Below are positions 53,750 through 63,180 of a stretch of DNA of 64,000 bases, one piece after another. The stretch lies in assembly GCF_021654775.1 (NCBI RefSeq), contig NZ_AP025343.1:2571501-2635500 (forward strand). The letters run 5' to 3'. Both the position numbers and the translations under genes were made by a program. This stretch comes from Paenibacillus azoreducens (GTDB lineage: Bacteria > Bacillota > Bacilli > Paenibacillales > Paenibacillaceae). The first letter of the stretch is position 1. Each line of letters opens with the position of its first letter. Below the pieces are notes generated by a model. It did no database searches and was not told the origin of the DNA. It worked only from the letters and a program-made list of their open reading frames with translations.

Positions 53750-54391
53750 GTGGGGAAGTGGTTCAAAAAGCTGGAGCAATGGATCGGCGGTGGCGGGCAG
53801 GGGAGCGGCAACAGGATCAACACCTTCCGCTGGCTGATCATCGTCGGTCTGATCGGGGTGGCGATCATACTCTTCAATTCATTCGTCAATGTCAAAAAAA
53901 TTGATAATGAAAATATCGGCAGAGAGCCGCCGGCGGCATCGACAACGAAGGAAACCTTCCAGAATAACGCCGCGGAGCCGAATGCATTCATCAGTATAGA
54001 GGAAGCCGCCGAGGACAAGATGAAAGGGATTTTGGAAAAAATAGTCGGCGTGGGTACGGTGGACATCATGGTTACCGTAGACTCTACAGAAGAAATCGTA
54101 TACCAGAAAAATGTAAAGGATTCGCAGCAGCAGTCGGACGAAAATGATGCAAACGGAGGCAAACGGCATACAACGCAGTACACACGGGACGGCGAAATTG
54201 TGACCTATGAGCAGTCAGGAGCGCAAACCCCCATCATCACCAAAAGAGTGAAGCCGCAAATCCGCGGCGTGCTGATTGTAGCCAAAGGCGCGGAAAACGA
54301 GGTCGTCAAGGAGTTGATCGTCGATGCGGTAGAGAAGGGGCTTAATGTTCCGGGATACCGGATCTCGGTGGTGCCGCGTAAACAGGGGTAA
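53750..54391 (+). CDS. spoIIIAG: Stage III sporulation protein AG
   Basis: A 213-aa protein with one helix (FRWLIIVGLIGVAIILFNSF) and a ring-building-motif domain at the C-terminus (GVLIVAKGAENEVVKELIVDAV); B. subtilis SpoIIIAG assembles into a large ring. The ribosome binding site GAGGTG places the start at GTG 53750; GTG 53741 is within it. A MITE-like repeat separates this gene from spoIIIAH. Confidence 0.93.
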   Translation: MGKWFKKLEQWIGGGGQGSGNRINTFRWLIIVGLIGVAIILFNSFVNVKKIDNENIGREPPAASTTKETFQNNAAEPNAFISIEEAAEDKMKGILEKIVGVGTVDIMVTVDSTEEIVYQKNVKDSQQQSDENDANGGKRHTTQYTRDGEIVTYEQSGAQTPIITKRVKPQIRGVLIVAKGAENEVVKELIVDAVEKGLNVPGYRISVVPRKQG

Positions 54392-54407
54392 GCAAACTTC
54401 CAAATGC

Positions 54408-54490
54408 GTGTTCAAAAAGGGCGGTTTTCAGCACCGAGAAGATTGGATGAAGTTAGGGACTGATCAAAAGTGGACTTTTTGAACAACTTC
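54408..54490 (-). repeat. MITE-like repeat, internally deleted copy D inside the spoIIIA operon
   Basis: An 83-bp reverse-oriented copy: GTGTTCAAAAAGGGCGGTTT and CAGCACCGAGAAGATTGGAT are intact, then the sequence jumps from TAGGGACTGA directly to TGATCAAAAG and ends CTTTTTGAACAACTTC. The roughly 90-bp interior of the full element is missing. It fills most of the 137-bp spoIIIAG-spoIIIAH gap. Confidence 0.85.
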
Positions 54491-54528
54491 TTTAAATAAT
54501 CAGTTCAAAAATGAGGAGGATTTAAGTA

Positions 54529-55377
54529 ATGAACAGTAAAAGACAAACGATTTGGTTAGTATCCATGCTGAGCTTGATGGTCGTGTTATCCGCTTACTAC
54601 CTGTTTACGGATGACTCGGGTCCAACGAAAACGCCAGCGCCGGTTGCGGAGCAGGTGAACAGTAAGGATAAAACGCCTGCCAAGGGGACAACTGCCGAAA
54701 CCAAGGAAAACGGAGTCGGCGTTACCGAAGTGATTACAGACGGCAAAGTCAATGACAATGCCGGGGCGGTCAAAACGGATGAAAGCGGCAAAGACGCCGC
54801 CAAGAACACACCGAAAGATACGGCCAAAAATACGGCGGGCGACAGCACGGGCAAATCGACAGAGAAAACGGATGGCAAGGATCAAAAGGATCAAGCCGCA
54901 GCGGATAAAGCGGCGGCCGGCAAAACGGCTTCCACCGGCAAGAAGGACGATAAATCCACAGCTCAGACAGGGAAAAGCGATGATGATGTGCTGAAGGAAG
55001 TAGCTGCGCAAAAGAGCAGCGGAGCCAGCAAAATTGAAGACTATCTTTTCAAACGCTCACAGGACAATGTGAAAAAACATAATGATCTGATGGCTGCGAT
55101 GAATGACATGAGCAAAGATCCGGCCGAAACGGCCAAGGCAAGCGAAGAAATTACCGCTTTGGAAAATAAAGAAAGCAAAATTGAGGGAATCGAAGAAGAG
55201 CTGCAGCAGAAATATTCCTTCGCCAACGCTGTCGTGAAAGAAGAAAACGATAAGTACCAAGTGCTCGTTCTCAGCGATAAACCTGATGTCAAACAGGCAG
55301 TAAGCATTGTTCAACTGGTTATGAAAGAGCTGAACGTCACTCAAGACAAAGTAAGCGTTCAGTATATGGCGCCTTAA
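54529..55377 (+). CDS. spoIIIAH: Stage III sporulation protein AH
   Basis: A 282-aa protein with an N-terminal helix (TIWLVSMLSLMVVLSAYYLF), a long low-complexity Lys/Thr/Ala/Asp/Gly region (about residues 35-155) and a C-terminal ring-building-motif domain (KSSGASKIEDYLFKRSQDNV to VSVQYMAP). SpoIIIAH docks with forespore SpoIIQ across the septum. The spacer makes it longer than the 218-aa B. subtilis protein. Ribosome binding site GAGGAGG. It is separated from spoIIIAG by the MITE-like copy but followed by a terminator, so it remains the last gene of the operon. Confidence 0.94.
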   Translation: MNSKRQTIWLVSMLSLMVVLSAYYLFTDDSGPTKTPAPVAEQVNSKDKTPAKGTTAETKENGVGVTEVITDGKVNDNAGAVKTDESGKDAAKNTPKDTAKNTAGDSTGKSTEKTDGKDQKDQAAADKAAAGKTASTGKKDDKSTAQTGKSDDDVLKEVAAQKSSGASKIEDYLFKRSQDNVKKHNDLMAAMNDMSKDPAETAKASEEITALENKESKIEGIEEELQQKYSFANAVVKEENDKYQVLVLSDKPDVKQAVSIVQLVMKELNVTQDKVSVQYMAP

Positions 55378-55405
55378 AAATACGCGAGAACACTTGAAAA
55401 ATGTC

Positions 55406-55436
55406 GAAAGAGCCCCGGATATCCTTGGGCTCTTTC
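55406..55436 (+). terminator. Terminator of the spoIIIA operon
   Basis: GAAAGAGCCC (55406-55415) pairs perfectly with GGGCTCTTTC (55427-55436), followed by a T-rich stretch. A TATAAT (55455-55460) for accB lies just after it. Confidence 0.82.
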
Positions 55437-55522
55437 CATTTCTTTCGTTTGTGTTATAATACATATCGTTATGTGTATGTATGTCCGGAAGCCGACGCTT
55501 CCCTTGAAGGAGTGAATTGTAT

Positions 55523-56014
55523 ATGTTGAAGTTAAGCGAAATCAAGGAATTAATACAATTGGTCGATCAGACCTCTGTGCATGAACTGGATATTGAATTG
55601 GAAGGCACGCATTTGACCATCCGCAAGGCCAAACCTGCTGAAATCGTTACAGCGCAGGCTGCACCTCAGTATATCCAGGTTCCTCAGCAGGCCGCTCCTC
55701 AATTTCAGACAGCGCCAGCAGCGGCCGAATCCGTTCAACCAGCAGCGGGCGCCGAACAAGCTGCCGATCCTTCCCTACATAAAATCGTATCTCCTATGGT
55801 CGGCACTTTCTACAGAGCCCCATCCCCTGAAGCGGGTCCTTTTGTTAACGTCGGAGATAAAGTGAACGAAAAATCAACCGTCTGCATTATCGAAGCGATG
55901 AAGCTGATGAATGAGCTTGAAGCCGAAGTTAAAGGCGAAATCGTTGAAGTCCTTGTGGAAAACGGACAATTGGTTGAATTCGGACAGCCTCTGTTTCTGG
56001 TGAAAACGGAATAA
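55523..56014 (+). CDS. accB: Biotin carboxyl carrier protein of acetyl-CoA carboxylase
   Basis: A 163-aa protein. N-terminal segment [20 protein letters not shown], an Ala/Gln/Pro-rich linker (about residues 50-85), and a biotinyl domain with the biotin-accepting Lys in EAMKLMNE. It carries carboxybiotin between AccC and the carboxyltransferase for malonyl-CoA synthesis. AAGGAG is 10 nt before ATG 55523. Confidence 0.97.
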   Translation: MLKLSEIKELIQLVDQTSVHELDIELEGTHLTIRKAKPAEIVTAQAAPQYIQVPQQAAPQFQTAPAAAESVQPAAGAEQAADPSLHKIVSPMVGTFYRAPSPEAGPFVNVGDKVNEKSTVCIIEAMKLMNELEAEVKGEIVEVLVENGQLVEFGQPLFLVKTE

Positions 56015-56044
56015 ACACCGCATGATGAAAGGGAGGTTACTTGC

Positions 56045-57388
56045 ATGAAATTTCATAAAATCCTGATTGCCAACCGCGGCGAAATCGCCGTCCGCATCAT
56101 CCGGGCCTGCCGGGAACTCGGCATTTCCACGGTTGCCGTCTACTCTGAAGCGGACAAGGAAGCACTTCATGTCCGTTTGGCGGACGAAGCTTACTGCATC
56201 GGTCCAAAGCTGTCCAAAGATAGTTATTTGAACTTTACCAATATTATGAGCGTAGCCACTTTGACCGAATGCGATGCGGTTCATCCGGGATATGGTTTCC
56301 TGGCCGAAAATGCCGACTTCGCTGAAATCTGCGAATCCTGCAACATTGCTTTTATCGGACCGTCTGCGGATGCCATTAACAAGATGGGGGATAAATCCGT
56401 AGCGAAACAAACGATGAAAGCGGCCGGGGTACCGGTAATTCCGGGTTCCGATGGTTTGGTGCAGGACTTGGACGAAGCGGTGATGATCGGCCGGGACATC
56501 GGTTATCCCTTGATTATCAAGGCTACCGCAGGCGGTGGAGGCAAAGGCATCCGGATCGCCGAGGACGAGCAGGCATTGATCAAGCAAATTACCGCTGCCC
56601 AGCAGGAAGCGCAGAAAGCTTTCGGCAACGCTGGCGTTTACCTTGAAAAGTTCCTGACTGGCATGAAGCATGTGGAGATTCAAATCATGGCCGACAAACA
56701 CGGCAATGCGGTGCATTTGGGCGAACGCGATTGTTCGGTTCAGCGCCGCAGACAAAAGCTTGTCGAAGAATCCCCATGTCCGGTATTGACGCAGGAAGTC
56801 CGCGAGCGCATGGGAGAAGCTGCGGTGCGTGCAGCCAAAGCGGTTGACTATAGCGGTGCGGGCACGCTCGAGTTTCTGCTTGGACCCGACGGACAATTTT
56901 ATTTCATGGAAATGAATACGCGCATTCAAGTAGAGCATCCGGTAACGGAAATGGTTACTGGCGTGGATTTGATCAAAGAAATGATTTCGGTTGCGGAAGG
57001 CAATCCGCTATCATTCTCCCAGGGCGACATCGTGATCAACGGCAGTTCGATCGAATGCCGAATCAATGCGGAAGATCCGGATCGCAACTTCATGCCTGCA
57101 CCTGGTAAAATCGAGTTTTACCTGCCTCCGGGCGGACCGGGGGTACGGGTGGATAGCGCCGCTTATCAGGGCTATTCGATCCCTCCGTTTTACGATTCCA
57201 TGATTGCCAAATTGATCGTGTGGGCGCCGACCCGTGAAGAGGCAATCGCCAAAATGAAGCGGGCGTTGTCCGAGTTCGCCGTTGAAGGCATTCATACGAC
57301 GATTCCGTTCCATTTGAAACTGATGGAGCATCCTGTTTTTAATAGAGGCGATTTTGATATCAAATTCCTGGAGGAAAACGACATCTGA
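56045..57388 (+). CDS. accC: Acetyl-CoA carboxylase, biotin carboxylase subunit
   Basis: A 447-aa ATP-grasp enzyme that carboxylates biotin on AccB. Motifs: [35 protein letters not shown], the ATP lid [32 protein letters not shown] and [14 protein letters not shown]. The ribosome binding site GGGAGG precedes ATG 56045. It forms an operon with accB. Confidence 0.98.
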   Translation: MKFHKILIANRGEIAVRIIRACRELGISTVAVYSEADKEALHVRLADEAYCIGPKLSKDSYLNFTNIMSVATLTECDAVHPGYGFLAENADFAEICESCNIAFIGPSADAINKMGDKSVAKQTMKAAGVPVIPGSDGLVQDLDEAVMIGRDIGYPLIIKATAGGGGKGIRIAEDEQALIKQITAAQQEAQKAFGNAGVYLEKFLTGMKHVEIQIMADKHGNAVHLGERDCSVQRRRQKLVEESPCPVLTQEVRERMGEAAVRAAKAVDYSGAGTLEFLLGPDGQFYFMEMNTRIQVEHPVTEMVTGVDLIKEMISVAEGNPLSFSQGDIVINGSSIECRINAEDPDRNFMPAPGKIEFYLPPGGPGVRVDSAAYQGYSIPPFYDSMIAKLIVWAPTREEAIAKMKRALSEFAVEGIHTTIPFHLKLMEHPVFNRGDFDIKFLEENDI

Positions 57389-57618
57389 TCTTCATGAGGA
57401 TGTTTGTCATGATTCTCCTTTAATGTTATATTATGAGGATAAGAACACATCTATCGGCGTGCTTTTCTGAAGAAACAGAGGCCATGATTGGCGGATGTTC
57501 CTGAGAAATATGAACTTCCGGCGAAGCGTGAGACGCTTAAATTGGGTGCTCTGTGAAGGGAAGCACTCCGACTGGGTGTAGCGGTTATCTATTCCATCTG
57601 AAAGGTGTGTAAGCCTTA

Positions 57619-58026
57619 ATGAGCACAGTACCGAATGAATTTGAACGTACGGATATCGGTGAAATACAGATTGCACCTGAAGTGATTGAGGTTATCGCGG
57701 GTCTTGCGACGGTTGAAGTCAAAGGTGTTGCCGGAATGAGCGCGGGGTTTGGCGGCGGCATTGCCGAACTGCTGGGACGCAAAAATTTGTCCAAAGGCGT
57801 AAAGGTTCAAGTCGGCCAACGCGAAGCTTCCGTGGAGGTTTCCGTCATTATTGAATATGGCCATCGTCTGCCGGAAGTGGCTTCGGAGATCCAGCGCAAT
57901 ATTAAGCGGTCCATCGAAATGATGACAGGCCTTAACGTTATTGAAGTGAATGTGCATATCCACGATGTGCATTTCAAAAGCGCCGAAAAAACGGAAGAAA
58001 CCGATCCCGGACAGCGCGTGAAATAA
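57619..58026 (+). CDS. yqhY: Asp23/Gls24 family protein YqhY
   Basis: A 135-aa protein with the Asp23 core (IAPEVIEVIAGLATVEVKGV, SVIIEYGHRLPEVASEIQRN, IEVNVHIHDVHF). In B. subtilis yqhY lies after accBC and affects lipid synthesis control. The 230-bp gap before it holds a TATATTATG-type -10 and small hairpins, with no other gene. It is followed by an amaP-like anchor gene. Confidence 0.92.
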   Translation: MSTVPNEFERTDIGEIQIAPEVIEVIAGLATVEVKGVAGMSAGFGGGIAELLGRKNLSKGVKVQVGQREASVEVSVIIEYGHRLPEVASEIQRNIKRSIEMMTGLNVIEVNVHIHDVHFKSAEKTEETDPGQRVK

Positions 58027-58087
58027 AGAAGGACTGCGGGAATGGACTAAAGCATAACAGGCTTTGGTTCATTCTATCATGTCATGT

Positions 58088-58111
58088 AACCCCCGACATA
58101 TGTCGAGGGTT
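58088..58111 (+). terminator. Palindromic hairpin after yqhY
   Basis: AACCC-C-CGACAT / ATGTCG-A-GGGTT forms a near-perfect palindrome with one mismatch; only a short TTTACT follows, so it is a weak terminator or attenuator before amaP. Confidence 0.5.
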
Positions 58112-58140
58112 TACTCTAATTTAAGGAGGCTGTGCTGTTC

Positions 58141-58680
58141 ATGGCCAAAATACTGGATAGACTTTTGCTGTTTATTTACAGCTTAAGCATCGCAATCATA
58201 AGTGCATATGCCATCCTCCGTTGGAGTGGTTTGGTTCCCGGGTTGCAAGAGTACTTAAACTCAACCCAGCTCCAAGTGGTAAGCATTACGGTTTCGGCTG
58301 TGCTGCTTTTGCTTAGTGTCCGGTTTTTCTATATTTCCATCCGGCGCGAGCGCGTCCATATTCCATCAATCGATCAGCGCACGGAATATGGCGATATTCA
58401 AATTTCGGTGGAAACCATCGAGAACTTGAGCCTTAAGGCTGCAGCAAGAGTTCGTGGAGCCAGAGATTTGAAAGCACGGATCCGCGTGACGGAGGCAGGA
58501 CTTGAAATCATGATACGTGCCGTCGTGGAAGGCGATCTTTCGATTCCGACCATGACAACGGACATTCAGAAGCAGGTTCATGATTATCTTCAAGAAACAA
58601 CAGGGATACCGGTATCGAGCGTGGCTGTATATATTGCCAACGTTGCCCAGTCGACGGCGATTAAGAGCAGAGTGGAATAG
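58141..58680 (+). CDS. amaP: Alkaline shock response membrane anchor protein (AmaP-like)
   Basis: A 179-aa protein with two N-terminal helices (LLLFIYSLSIAIISAYAI, VVSITVSAVLLLLSVRFFYI) and a C-terminal Asp23-related domain (DIQISVETIENLSLKAAARV). In staphylococci AmaP anchors Asp23 at the membrane. AAGGAGG at 58123-58129 fits ATG 58141; GTG 58132 is too close. It stands between yqhY and a DUF2273 gene, the usual amaP partner. Confidence 0.88.
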   Translation: MAKILDRLLLFIYSLSIAIISAYAILRWSGLVPGLQEYLNSTQLQVVSITVSAVLLLLSVRFFYISIRRERVHIPSIDQRTEYGDIQISVETIENLSLKAAARVRGARDLKARIRVTEAGLEIMIRAVVEGDLSIPTMTTDIQKQVHDYLQETTGIPVSSVAVYIANVAQSTAIKSRVE

Positions 58681-58694
58681 AGGTGATCATCCCA

Positions 58695-58928
58695 ATGATT
58701 TGGAAGGAAATATGGGAGAGTCACAGAGGACGGATTATCGGCATTGCCGGTGGAATCTTTTTTGGTTTTATTTATTTGTTTGCTGGTTTTTGGGATATGT
58801 TGTTCTTTGCATTGGTTGTGTTCATAGGATATACTGCCGGCAAAAGGAAGGACTTGCGTCTAGGGTCTTTTTTTCGCTGGAGTGAAATAGGACAGTGGCT
58901 CTCCGAGCGCTGGCGCCCCTTTAAATGA
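58695..58928 (+). CDS. DUF2273 small membrane protein
   Basis: A 77-aa protein with two helices (GIAGGIFFGFIYLFAGF, MLFFALVVFIGYTAG) and basic ends (GKRKDLRLGSFFRW). DUF2273 proteins cluster with amaP and Asp23. AGAGGTG sets the start at ATG 58695. It begins 14 nt after amaP. Confidence 0.88.
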   Translation: MIWKEIWESHRGRIIGIAGGIFFGFIYLFAGFWDMLFFALVVFIGYTAGKRKDLRLGSFFRWSEIGQWLSERWRPFK

Positions 58929-59094
58929 ACCCCGTGATATCTTTCTCCGGAAAAAAGAGCTGCAGCTTCAACATGCCCATTTTCTGGTGAAATATATTGC
59001 GGATTTTTTTTGAGATTATAGGATTGTGCAACAATCTTTGTTCAGCAACCCATACTAATGAAAGTGCATTTATGACTGGTTCAGGAGGAACATA

Positions 59095-59556
59095 ATGAAA
59101 AGACGCTTAGCAAGGGAAATCGTCGTGCAAAGTTTATATCAAATGGAAATGAATGAGGTGGACAGCGCAGAAGCGGTGGAGATGCTGCTGAATGAAGCGG
59201 CGGAAGAAAATGACACCGAACGCGTCATCACCAATGAAATCAAGCTGAAGGAATATGTGCTTGATCTTGTTAACGGCATTTGGAGCCATAAACAAGTGAT
59301 TGACGGTCTGCTGGAAAACTACCTGAAAGGTTGGCAAATCAGCCGACTGTCGAGAGTGGACCGCCAAGTTCTGCGATTGGCTGCATATGAGCTGCTGTAT
59401 TCGGATGATGTGCCCGCTAAAGTTGCGGTTAATGAAGCGATCGAACTTTCCAAGCATTTCGGTACCGAAGAATCGGGCAAATTCGTTAACGGAGTTCTGG
59501 GGAACATGATCCGCGAGCTGGACAAGTTAAAACAAGGGGAAAAAGATCCTTCCTGA
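59095..59556 (+). CDS. nusB: Transcription antitermination factor NusB
   Basis: A 153-aa helical protein beginning MKRRLAREIVVQSLYQMEMN, with SRLSRVDRQVLRLAAYELLY and KVAVNEAIELSKHFGTEESGKFVNGVLG. It binds boxA RNA with NusE for rRNA antitermination. The ribosome binding site CAGGAGG precedes ATG 59095. It heads the nusB-folD-xseA-xseB-ispA-dxs series. Confidence 0.97.
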   Translation: MKRRLAREIVVQSLYQMEMNEVDSAEAVEMLLNEAAEENDTERVITNEIKLKEYVLDLVNGIWSHKQVIDGLLENYLKGWQISRLSRVDRQVLRLAAYELLYSDDVPAKVAVNEAIELSKHFGTEESGKFVNGVLGNMIRELDKLKQGEKDPS

Positions 59557-59634
59557 ATTACGGCTTTACTGTGGCTGAAGGCAGGAACCGGATGTAAATC
59601 ATAGGATCCATTCAAAGAAGGGGGAGAGAGTGTA

Positions 59635-60492
59635 ATGACAGCAACTATTATCAGCGGTAAACAGGTTTCTGAGGAAATCCGCGGCAGTATTGCCGTAGAA
59701 GTAAAGGCATTGGCAGCCAAAGGCGTCGTTCCAGGTCTTGCCGTTGTCCTTGTGGGCGAAGATCCGGCTTCCCAGGTATATGTTCGCAATAAGGAAAAAG
59801 CATGTCATGATTTGGGCTTTTACTCCGAGGTTCATCGTCTGCCTGCGGAAACATCGCAAGCCGATTTGCTTGCGCTCGTGGAGAAGCTGAACAGTCAAAA
59901 TAATATCGACGGCATTTTGGTGCAGCTGCCGTTGCCCGGACATGTTGATGAAAAAGCGGTCATTAATGCGATTGCCGTGGATAAGGACGTGGATGGATTC
60001 CATCCGGTCAACGTGGGGAATCTGGTGATTGGCGACGACAGCCTGCTTCCATGCACCCCGGCCGGCGTGATCGAACTCATCAAACGCGCGGGCATTTCGT
60101 TGTCAGGCAAACATGCCGTAGTGATCGGCCGCAGCAATATCGTAGGCAAGCCGGTCTCGCTGCTGCTGCAGCGGGAAAACGCAACGGTAACGATGTGCCA
60201 TTCGCGTACAGCGAATATGGCAGAAATCACACGCCAGGCGGATGTGCTCGTAGTGGCGATCGGCCGCGCCAATTTCATTGATGCAAGTTACGTGAAACCG
60301 GGCGCGGTTGTGATCGATGTCGGCATGAACCGGCTTGATAATGGCAAGCTGGCCGGCGACGTGGATTTTGAAAGCGTGAAGGAAGTATCGGGTCCGATTA
60401 CTCCGGTGCCTGGAGGCGTGGGTCCGATGACTATAACGATGCTGATGCAAAATACGCTGCTTGCGGCAAAACGCCATCACGGCCTCGCGTGA
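59635..60492 (+). CDS. folD: Bifunctional methylenetetrahydrofolate dehydrogenase/cyclohydrolase
   Basis: A 285-aa enzyme interconverting methylene-, methenyl- and formyl-tetrahydrofolate. Signatures: [20 protein letters not shown] (catalytic Lys in VRNKEKAC), [26 protein letters not shown] (Rossmann) and [18 protein letters not shown]. Complete length. Confidence 0.98.
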   Translation: MTATIISGKQVSEEIRGSIAVEVKALAAKGVVPGLAVVLVGEDPASQVYVRNKEKACHDLGFYSEVHRLPAETSQADLLALVEKLNSQNNIDGILVQLPLPGHVDEKAVINAIAVDKDVDGFHPVNVGNLVIGDDSLLPCTPAGVIELIKRAGISLSGKHAVVIGRSNIVGKPVSLLLQRENATVTMCHSRTANMAEITRQADVLVVAIGRANFIDASYVKPGAVVIDVGMNRLDNGKLAGDVDFESVKEVSGPITPVPGGVGPMTITMLMQNTLLAAKRHHGLA

Positions 60493-60503
60493 GGGGTTCT
60501 GAC

Positions 60504-61859
60504 ATGGAATCACAGCGTGTTTTATCAATCAAAGACCTGAACAGATATATCCGGATGAAGCTAGATTCGGATAACTTATTGTCCGATGTGTGGATTCGCG
60601 GCGAAATATCGAATTTTACCCATCACTCCAGCGGCCATATGTATTTTACCCTCAAAGACGAAGGCAGCCGCATTCGGGCCATTATGTTTGCTTCGCATAA
60701 CCAGCGGCTGCCCTTTGTGCCGAAGGAAGGCTCCAAAGTGATTGCAAGAGGCAACGTGACGGTTTACGAACGTGACGGCCAGTACCAGTTTTATGCAACG
60801 CATATGCAGCCTGACGGCATCGGCAGTTTGTATCTGGCATTTGAGCAGCTGAAGAAAAAACTGGAAGAGGAGGGTCTCTTTGCTGTAGAGCGCAAGCGGC
60901 CCATACCTAAATTTCCGGAAACGATCGGCGTCATTACTTCTCCTACCGGGGCGGCCGTCCGGGATATTATGATCACGCTTGGACGGCGTTATCCGCAGGC
61001 GAGAGTCATTTTGTATCCCGTGCTTGTCCAGGGCAAAGGGGCGGCACCTTCAATTGTCCGTGCAATCCGGGACATGAATGAGATGGAAGAAGCCGATGTG
61101 CTGATCGTTGGCCGCGGCGGAGGTTCTCTCGAGGAATTATGGGCATTTAACGAGGAGCAGGTGGCCAGAGCGATCCGCGCATCCTTTATTCCGGTTATAT
61201 CGGCGGTAGGCCATGAAACAGACTTTACCATTGCCGATTTTGCGGCTGATCTTAGGGCCGCTACACCGACCGCTGCAGCCGAGCTTGCGGTTCCGCATTC
61301 GGCGGAGCTTCGCGCCGGAATCGAGCAGCGCCAGCGTCTCTTGAAGCAGCTGCTGCTTGAGCGGGTGAAACGAAGCCGCCAGCAGCTTGCTTCACTGCAG
61401 CGCTCTCCTGTGCTTGTACATCCGCGCAGGTACTTGCTGCAGCATGCCGAGCGGCTGGATATGCTGAAGCAGCGCCTGCAAGGGAGTATGCGGGCCAAGC
61501 TGAGTCAGAGCCGGGAGAAGCAAAGCCGGCTCCACCACGGGCTGATGCGGCATCATCCGCAGGAACAGCTCGCTTATGCCAAGAAACGGTGCGAGTTAAA
61601 CAGCAAGCAGCTGACAGCTTTAATGCAGGCGCTGCTGAAAAACAAACAGTCGCAGCTGCGCTCGTCGATCAGACAGCTTGACGCCTTGAGTCCACTGAAG
61701 GTCATGGCGCGCGGCTACAGCCTCGTTTATGACGAGCAGGAGCAGCGACTCATCAAATCGGTCAATGATGCACAGCTTGGGGATCTGGTCCGAATCAAAG
61801 TCAGCGACGGTCAGCTCTCATGCCAAGTATGGGGAATGAAGGAGGATGGACAAGGGTGA
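60504..61859 (+). CDS. xseA: Exodeoxyribonuclease VII large subunit
   Basis: A 451-aa subunit. N-terminal OB fold (IRGEISNFTHHSSGHMYFTL), catalytic region with IGVITSPTGAAVRDI, VGRGGGSLEELWAFNE and SAVGHETDFTIADFAADLRA, and a long coiled-coil C-terminus (about residues 265-400) that binds XseB. Start ATG 60504 after GAGGGG; the GTG at 60489 overlaps the end of folD. It overlaps xseB by 4 nt. Confidence 0.96.
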   Translation: MESQRVLSIKDLNRYIRMKLDSDNLLSDVWIRGEISNFTHHSSGHMYFTLKDEGSRIRAIMFASHNQRLPFVPKEGSKVIARGNVTVYERDGQYQFYATHMQPDGIGSLYLAFEQLKKKLEEEGLFAVERKRPIPKFPETIGVITSPTGAAVRDIMITLGRRYPQARVILYPVLVQGKGAAPSIVRAIRDMNEMEEADVLIVGRGGGSLEELWAFNEEQVARAIRASFIPVISAVGHETDFTIADFAADLRAATPTAAAELAVPHSAELRAGIEQRQRLLKQLLLERVKRSRQQLASLQRSPVLVHPRRYLLQHAERLDMLKQRLQGSMRAKLSQSREKQSRLHHGLMRHHPQEQLAYAKKRCELNSKQLTALMQALLKNKQSQLRSSIRQLDALSPLKVMARGYSLVYDEQEQRLIKSVNDAQLGDLVRIKVSDGQLSCQVWGMKEDGQG

Positions 61860-62119
61860 CGGATAAGGACAATGAATTGAAATTTGAAGATGCGATGATC
61901 CAGCTTGAGGACATCGTTGGGGAGCTGGAGCATGGCGATGTTCCGCTGGAAAAGGCCATTGAATTGTTCCAGCAAGGAATGAAGCTGTCGCAGCTATGCA
62001 GCCAAAAGCTCGAAGAGGTGGAACGGAAAATTGAAACGATCGTGATCGATGCCGACGGGCTGCGTAAAAAGCCGTTCGGCGCCTCAATTGATGCAAACGG
62101 TGGTGACGTACTTGAGTGA
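61856..62119 (+). CDS. xseB: Exodeoxyribonuclease VII small subunit
   Basis: An 87-aa helical subunit (FEDAMIQLEDIVGELEHGDV, LEKAIELFQQGMKLSQLC). AAGGAGGA (61840-61847) fits GTG 61856, which overlaps the xseA stop; upstream ATGs precede the ribosome binding site. Confidence 0.93.
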   Translation: MTDKDNELKFEDAMIQLEDIVGELEHGDVPLEKAIELFQQGMKLSQLCSQKLEEVERKIETIVIDADGLRKKPFGASIDANGGDVLE

Positions 62120-63017
62120 ACCGGTCTCCTTCAGAGAATATCAACAGCACATCATTGATCGGGTTGCCCAAAGACTGAAGGAGAGTGTGCCTGCGCATTG
62201 GCAGGTGCCGTCCACGCTGCGCGAAGCCATGCTGTACTCCTTGATGGCCGGAGGGAAACGTATGCGTCCCCTGCTGGTCATGGCTGCTTGCGAGGCTTTG
62301 GAAGGGAATGCGGAGGCGGCGCTTGACGCCGCATGTGCAGTTGAGATGGTGCATACCTACTCATTGATCCATGATGATTTGCCTGCTATGGACAATGATG
62401 ATTACCGGCGCGGAAAGCTGACGAATCACAAAGTGTTTGGGGAAGCGGCGGCCATTCTGGCCGGCGACGCGCTTCTTACGCACGCCTTTTATTTGGTGGC
62501 GCAGCTTAATCGTACTCACGGCGTTCCAGCCGATAGAGTGGTTAATATTACGATGGATTTATCAGAATTGTCCGGCCCTAGAGGCATGGTAGGAGGACAA
62601 GCAGCTGATATGGAGGGCGAGCAGGGGCTGACGGAGCTTGCGCAGCTCGAATATATTCACCTTCACAAAACGGCCGATCTGATCGCATTTTCCCTGCTGG
62701 CGGGCGGACGAATCGCCGGGGCGAACGAATTACAGCTTGATGCGCTGCGCGTTTTCGGACAAAAGCTCGGGCTTGCATTCCAAATCCAGGACGATATTTT
62801 GGATTTGGTAGGCGATGAAACCAAACTGGGCAAAAAAACACAAAGCGACATCAAACAGGAGAAAGTAACATATCCGTATTTTATCGGGCTTGAAGCTTCA
62901 AAACGGGAAGTGCGGCGGCTGACCGATGAAGCCAAGGCCGCAGTGGCCGAAGCCGGGTTTTCGAACCCTACGCGGCTGCTCGAAATCGCCGATTTTCTGA
63001 TGAATAGGGATCATTAA
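62103..63017 (+). CDS. ispA: Farnesyl/geranyl diphosphate synthase (IspA type)
   Basis: A prenyltransferase of about 304 aa that extends DMAPP with IPP. The first Asp-rich motif DDLPAMDNDDYRRG has the two-residue insertion of bacterial farnesyl synthases; the second is QDDILDLVGD. GGKRMRPLL and LAGDALLTHAF are also typical. Start uncertain (GTG 62103, TTG 62112 or ATG 62091); it overlaps the end of xseB, implying translational coupling. Confidence 0.93.
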   Translation: MTYLSEPVSFREYQQHIIDRVAQRLKESVPAHWQVPSTLREAMLYSLMAGGKRMRPLLVMAACEALEGNAEAALDAACAVEMVHTYSLIHDDLPAMDNDDYRRGKLTNHKVFGEAAAILAGDALLTHAFYLVAQLNRTHGVPADRVVNITMDLSELSGPRGMVGGQAADMEGEQGLTELAQLEYIHLHKTADLIAFSLLAGGRIAGANELQLDALRVFGQKLGLAFQIQDDILDLVGDETKLGKKTQSDIKQEKVTYPYFIGLEASKREVRRLTDEAKAAVAEAGFSNPTRLLEIADFLMNRDH

Positions 63018-63053
63018 ACGGCAAACAGTTTATGTTTGCGTAACGTTTTGTGA

Positions 63054-63059
63054 TATAAT
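63054..63059 (+). promoter_or_regulatory. Candidate -10 box upstream of dxs
   Basis: TATAAT in the context TGATATAATG. No convincing -35 at 17 nt is visible, so the call rests on the -10 alone. Confidence 0.4.
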
Positions 63060-63180
63060 GACGAAAAGAATCGCTGTTTCCATATGGAAAGCGTAACCAA
63101 ATGAAATGAAAAGAGGCTTTTACATGGAAGCCGGACATAATGAAAATATTGATACCATCGAGGAAAGCGGGGAGAACGAC

